From: Mycobacterium sp. 1274761.0
GTDB lineage: Bacteria > Actinomycetota > Actinomycetes > Mycobacteriales > Mycobacteriaceae
Assembly (NCBI RefSeq): GCF_001668615.1
Contig: NZ_LZMC01000042.1
Span: 33,621 to 97,620 of the forward strand
DNA: 64,000 nucleotides
Direction: 5' to 3'
Shown: positions 61,591-64,000 of the stretch, in pieces
How positions within the stretch are numbered: the stretch's first letter is position 1
How the letters are laid out: the number at the start of each line of letters is the position of its first letter
Translations under genes and position numbers: made by a program
Notes under the pieces: model-generated
What the model was told of the DNA's origin: nothing
Seen by the model: the letters and a program-made list of their open reading frames with translations, nothing else
The model's database searches: none

Positions 61591-62247
61591 TTAGTGTGCT
61601 CGGACTTCGATTGTTGCGGCGCGATATTCCGCGCCGGCGTTGCCGCTGAACGTGACGCTGCCATCAGCGGTGGAGCTGTTCTTCGTTCCTACGCACAAAC
61701 CGATGCCTTCGGCCCGTTTGGTGTATCCGGCTGGCGCAGCGTCCCACGTGGTGGATTGGGGTGAGACGCAGAGATGCAGCAGCAGGCTTGTTCCGTTGCT
61801 TCGCGCCAGGGTGACTGCCGGGGCGATGGAGTCCCCGTTGGTCGACGCGCCGCCTTGCATTGCGTGCCCGCCGGTCGGGGTGGTGGCGTCCGCGCCGCGC
61901 ACCACGACCGCACCGACGAAGCTGGCGCCGGACCAGTCACCTGAGGTGTGGTTGTTCGCCGTCGCTTTGAAATGCGCTGTCCTTGCCGCCACGTTGTTCG
62001 AGCCCGCAGGGGCGTCCACGTCCTCCCACGCCGGAACGGTGCCGCCTGCAGCGGGTTTCGGCGGAACGGTGTTTGTCGGCCATTGAGCCGCGATGATGTA
62101 GATGTCGTCGCCGGCCTGATGAGCAGGGATCGGCACGTCGGACGTGCCGGTGATACTTACGCCAGAGCGGTTGACGCCAATCAAGGTGACAGGGTTCGGC
62201 AGCGCCACAGTGGTGGGCGTCAACATCATCTTGATTGCGGCGAACAT
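61591..62247 (-). CDS. Phage structural (minor tail-like) protein
   Basis: A 218-residue protein starting MFAAIKMMLTPTTVALPN after TGGAGA. It is rich in Ser, Thr, Gly and Ala with a beta-strand repeat character (VTLIGVNRSGVSITGTS, GSVTFSGNAGAEYRAATIEVRAH), typical of phage surface proteins. The C-terminal part resembles that of the next gene upstream, suggesting a shared fold. Last gene of the leftward phage module. Confidence 0.75.
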   Translation of the reverse strand: MFAAIKMMLTPTTVALPNPVTLIGVNRSGVSITGTSDVPIPAHQAGDDIYIIAAQWPTNTVPPKPAAGGTVPAWEDVDAPAGSNNVAARTAHFKATANNHTSGDWSGASFVGAVVVRGADATTPTGGHAMQGGASTNGDSIAPAVTLARSNGTSLLLHLCVSPQSTTWDAAPAGYTKRAEGIGLCVGTKNSSTADGSVTFSGNAGAEYRAATIEVRAH

Positions 62248-62261
62248 GATTTCTCCAGTTG

Positions 62262-63266
62262 CTAGTAGAGATTCAGCGCCGCTGCACAGCTCGGGCTGCC
62301 CGCCTCCCATTGAATGGGAAACGAGTTCGACTGCGCCAAAACGACATCGGAAACCACTTTGCCGTTCAATGTTTGGCGAGTTCCGATAGGCACTGACAAG
62401 CCACCAAAGGTGGTGTATGAGCTGAACACCACCAGATTCGGCACGTTACTTGGCGTGACAGTCAGCGTGGCGCCTGACCCGTCGGTGCTGGACGTGGTGA
62501 ACCCCGCCGCGGTGGTGACGTTGTTGCACGTTATTGACATCGCGCCACCCGAGTTCAGGGTGGCGCCGCCTGATTGTGTGAGGGTCACACTCGCGGTCTT
62601 CGACCCCGAACCGGGGGGTGTGCCGATAAACCAGCGCTGCCAATGTCCAGCACTCGTATTGACGGAACTACCCAACTCGGTGAGCGCGGTGCCCCCGAAA
62701 GTCACAGTGGCGGTAGCGGATGCGGTCATGCCGCTGCTGCCGTAAACGATGACGATGACCCTCGACGCGGAGGCTCCGACAGTGTGGTTCCACGTGAACG
62801 TTGCGGGACTGACCACACCAGATTGCTCAGTCGACTTCGCCGAATTATCCACCGACGGGGGCTGCGCTGCGCCGCCCGTGAAAACCAGCCAATACGTGCC
62901 GTCGTTGAGAAGTTCCACCGACTGGCCCGGCAGCAACGTCATCGACGTGACCGCACCCCCGGAGTGGTAAATCTGGTCGCTGCCGGCGCGCTGCACCGTC
63001 AGATTGGCGGTGCCGCGGTTATACAGCCACAACGTGTACCCGGTGTTCCCCGAAACAGCTGGCAGCGTCCAAGCGGCTGCTGTAGTGCCGTTGAACACCC
63101 ACATATTCTTCGCCACCGTCAACGTCAAAGTTGATGCACCGGAAATATTCACATACCTGGGGATGACTGTTGAACCGTTAGCGAGGTTATTGAGGGCGGT
63201 TTCGACATTGATTTCGTCGGCGGCGGTGAAATCATCACCAGCGATCCAATCAGCGGGTAACGTCAC
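62262..63266 (-). CDS. Phage minor tail protein-like
   Basis: A 334-residue protein starting VTLPADWIAGDDFTAADEINVETALNN from a GTG with AGGAGAG upstream. This opening is frequent in tail or baseplate proteins of actinobacteriophages. The middle carries a carbohydrate-binding-like beta region (NISGASTLTLTVAKNMW, WTLPAVSGNTG) and the C-terminal half (SRVIVIVYGSSGMTASATATVTFGG) parallels the following protein. Likely host-surface recognition. Confidence 0.8.
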   Translation of the reverse strand: MTLPADWIAGDDFTAADEINVETALNNLANGSTVIPRYVNISGASTLTLTVAKNMWVFNGTTAAAWTLPAVSGNTGYTLWLYNRGTANLTVQRAGSDQIYHSGGAVTSMTLLPGQSVELLNDGTYWLVFTGGAAQPPSVDNSAKSTEQSGVVSPATFTWNHTVGASASRVIVIVYGSSGMTASATATVTFGGTALTELGSSVNTSAGHWQRWFIGTPPGSGSKTASVTLTQSGGATLNSGGAMSITCNNVTTAAGFTTSSTDGSGATLTVTPSNVPNLVVFSSYTTFGGLSVPIGTRQTLNGKVVSDVVLAQSNSFPIQWEAGSPSCAAALNLY

Positions 63267-63318
63267 AGCTTACTCTCCTGTCAGCCAATAGCATTGCTGC
63301 AAAACATCTTTCATCATT

Positions 63319-63579
63319 TCAGCCCGTTGATTTGCGAAAGCGGGCAGGATCAACCGCGACCACCTGGCCGCCCCCTTCCGACCTAGGCGCTACCGCAGCC
63401 CGCGCCGCCCGCAATCGAAGAATCTCCGCCTTCGCCCGCTCCAACGCAGGATTCAGATTCGCCCGCAACTGAGGCATCGCCTCAAACGACTCCGACAGCA
63501 ACCGATACCGCATCTCGGCCTCAGCCAACTCATCGCTGTTGTCGACCATCGCCTCAGCGAGCGTCGCGTACTTGGCCAT
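63319..63579 (-). CDS. Small phage protein (86 residues)
   Basis: Starts MAKYATLAEAMVDNSDELAEAE after AAAGGTG. A helical protein (RYRLLSESFEAMPQLRANLNPALERAKAEILRLRAARAAV) with a basic C-terminus, as in small phage head/tail-junction or chaperone proteins. Function not known. Confidence 0.65.
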   Translation of the reverse strand: MAKYATLAEAMVDNSDELAEAEMRYRLLSESFEAMPQLRANLNPALERAKAEILRLRAARAAVAPRSEGGGQVVAVDPARFRKSTG

Positions 63580-63597
63580 CAGGCACACCTTTCGCAG

Positions 63598-63930
63598 TCA
63601 TGCGAACCGCGGATTCAGATAGGTCTCACGGATCGGCGCGGTTCTCCGCACACCAGAGGATTTCTCACGATTGCACTGCCAACAGCACGTAGCACAGTTC
63701 TCCAACGCGTCCGCCTCAACCGGCGACCAGCCCAACCTCAACGCCTCATCCGAGCTGATGACATGGTCGACCGTAAATGATCGCGGATGCGGCGGCCGTG
63801 CGTCGTAATCAATCGCCCCACCCACCGCCCGACAATCAGCGGTGATCTGCAACGCGCACGGTGCATCACCATCCCGACGCCGAACCTCAGACCGCCGCCG
63901 GTCCCGAATCGTGGTTGACGAAAACGGCAT
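63598..63930 (-). CDS. HNH endonuclease
   Basis: A 110-residue HNH nuclease with VDHVISS (the H of the metal site) and ENCATCCWQCNREKSS (zinc-binding CxxC pairs and the N-x-x-K pattern). In many actinophages this small nuclease lies at the start of the packaging module beside the terminase, which would be beyond the right edge. Confidence 0.9.
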   Translation of the reverse strand: MPFSSTTIRDRRRSEVRRRDGDAPCALQITADCRAVGGAIDYDARPPHPRSFTVDHVISSDEALRLGWSPVEADALENCATCCWQCNREKSSGVRRTAPIRETYLNPRFA

Positions 63931-64000
63931 CAGCTACCCCGCCCGCTCGAAGGGGGTAGGGGTGGGTCACACACGTCTCCGCGTTTGAACTGGAGGGGCG

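Overview
The window is high-GC actinobacterial DNA and almost certainly a chromosome segment of a fast-growing or environmental Mycobacterium (Mycolicibacterium). The evidence is a complete yrbE-mce lipid-importer operon, a PGRS-type glycine-rich protein, seven P450s with 3Fe-4S ferredoxins of mycobacterial type, an SDR with the mycofactocin-coupled signature, small secreted mycobacterial proteins, and many GTG starts with 4-bp stop/start overlaps.

Region 1 (1-39.5 kb) is a dense catabolic locus built from several transcription units. From the left: a P450-ferredoxin-DUF1330 unit; a leftward P450-ferredoxin-P450 unit; a leftward six-gene unit (NuoF-like flavoprotein, ferredoxin, DUF35-thiolase fusion, alpha/beta hydrolase, two 3-hydroxyisobutyrate-dehydrogenase-like enzymes); a leftward unit of two amidohydrolases, a Rieske protein and an alpha/beta hydrolase; a rightward beta-oxidation unit (three acyl-CoA dehydrogenases, enoyl-CoA hydratase, methylacyl-CoA racemase, SDR); a rightward TetR-P450-SDR-M24 peptidase unit; a leftward P450-SDR-hydratase-fused CoA transferase-SDR-kinase-like unit; a secreted protein and an amidase; a leftward SDR-ferredoxin-P450 unit; and a rightward aldehyde dehydrogenase-CoA transferase pair. 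Together they suggest oxidation of a hydrophobic alicyclic or branched substrate (terpenoid- or steroid-like), CoA activation or transfer, racemisation at a methyl branch, beta-oxidation and thiolytic cleavage. The substrate cannot be read from the sequence.

Region 2 (39.8-49.3 kb) is an eight-gene yrbEA-yrbEB-mceA-F operon, the likely importer of that or another lipid. It is followed by secreted proteins, a TetR/P450 divergent pair (the P450 is a close relative of the one cut off at the left edge) and an MmpS-like secreted protein (to 52.8 kb).

Region 3 (about 52.9-64 kb) is accessory DNA. It holds small hypothetical genes behind a two-site palindromic operator, a zinc-ribbon gene present as one intact and one frameshifted copy, a long structured intergenic element, a PGRS protein without a PE domain, a short ATP-dependent DNA ligase, a lower-GC stretch with three unrecognised genes (a cysteine-rich protein, a 125-residue protein and a C-terminal membrane protein), and a leftward phage structural module (two tail-like proteins, a small protein, an HNH nuclease) running off the right edge. 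No integrase, tRNA, rRNA, CRISPR array or intact insertion sequence was seen.
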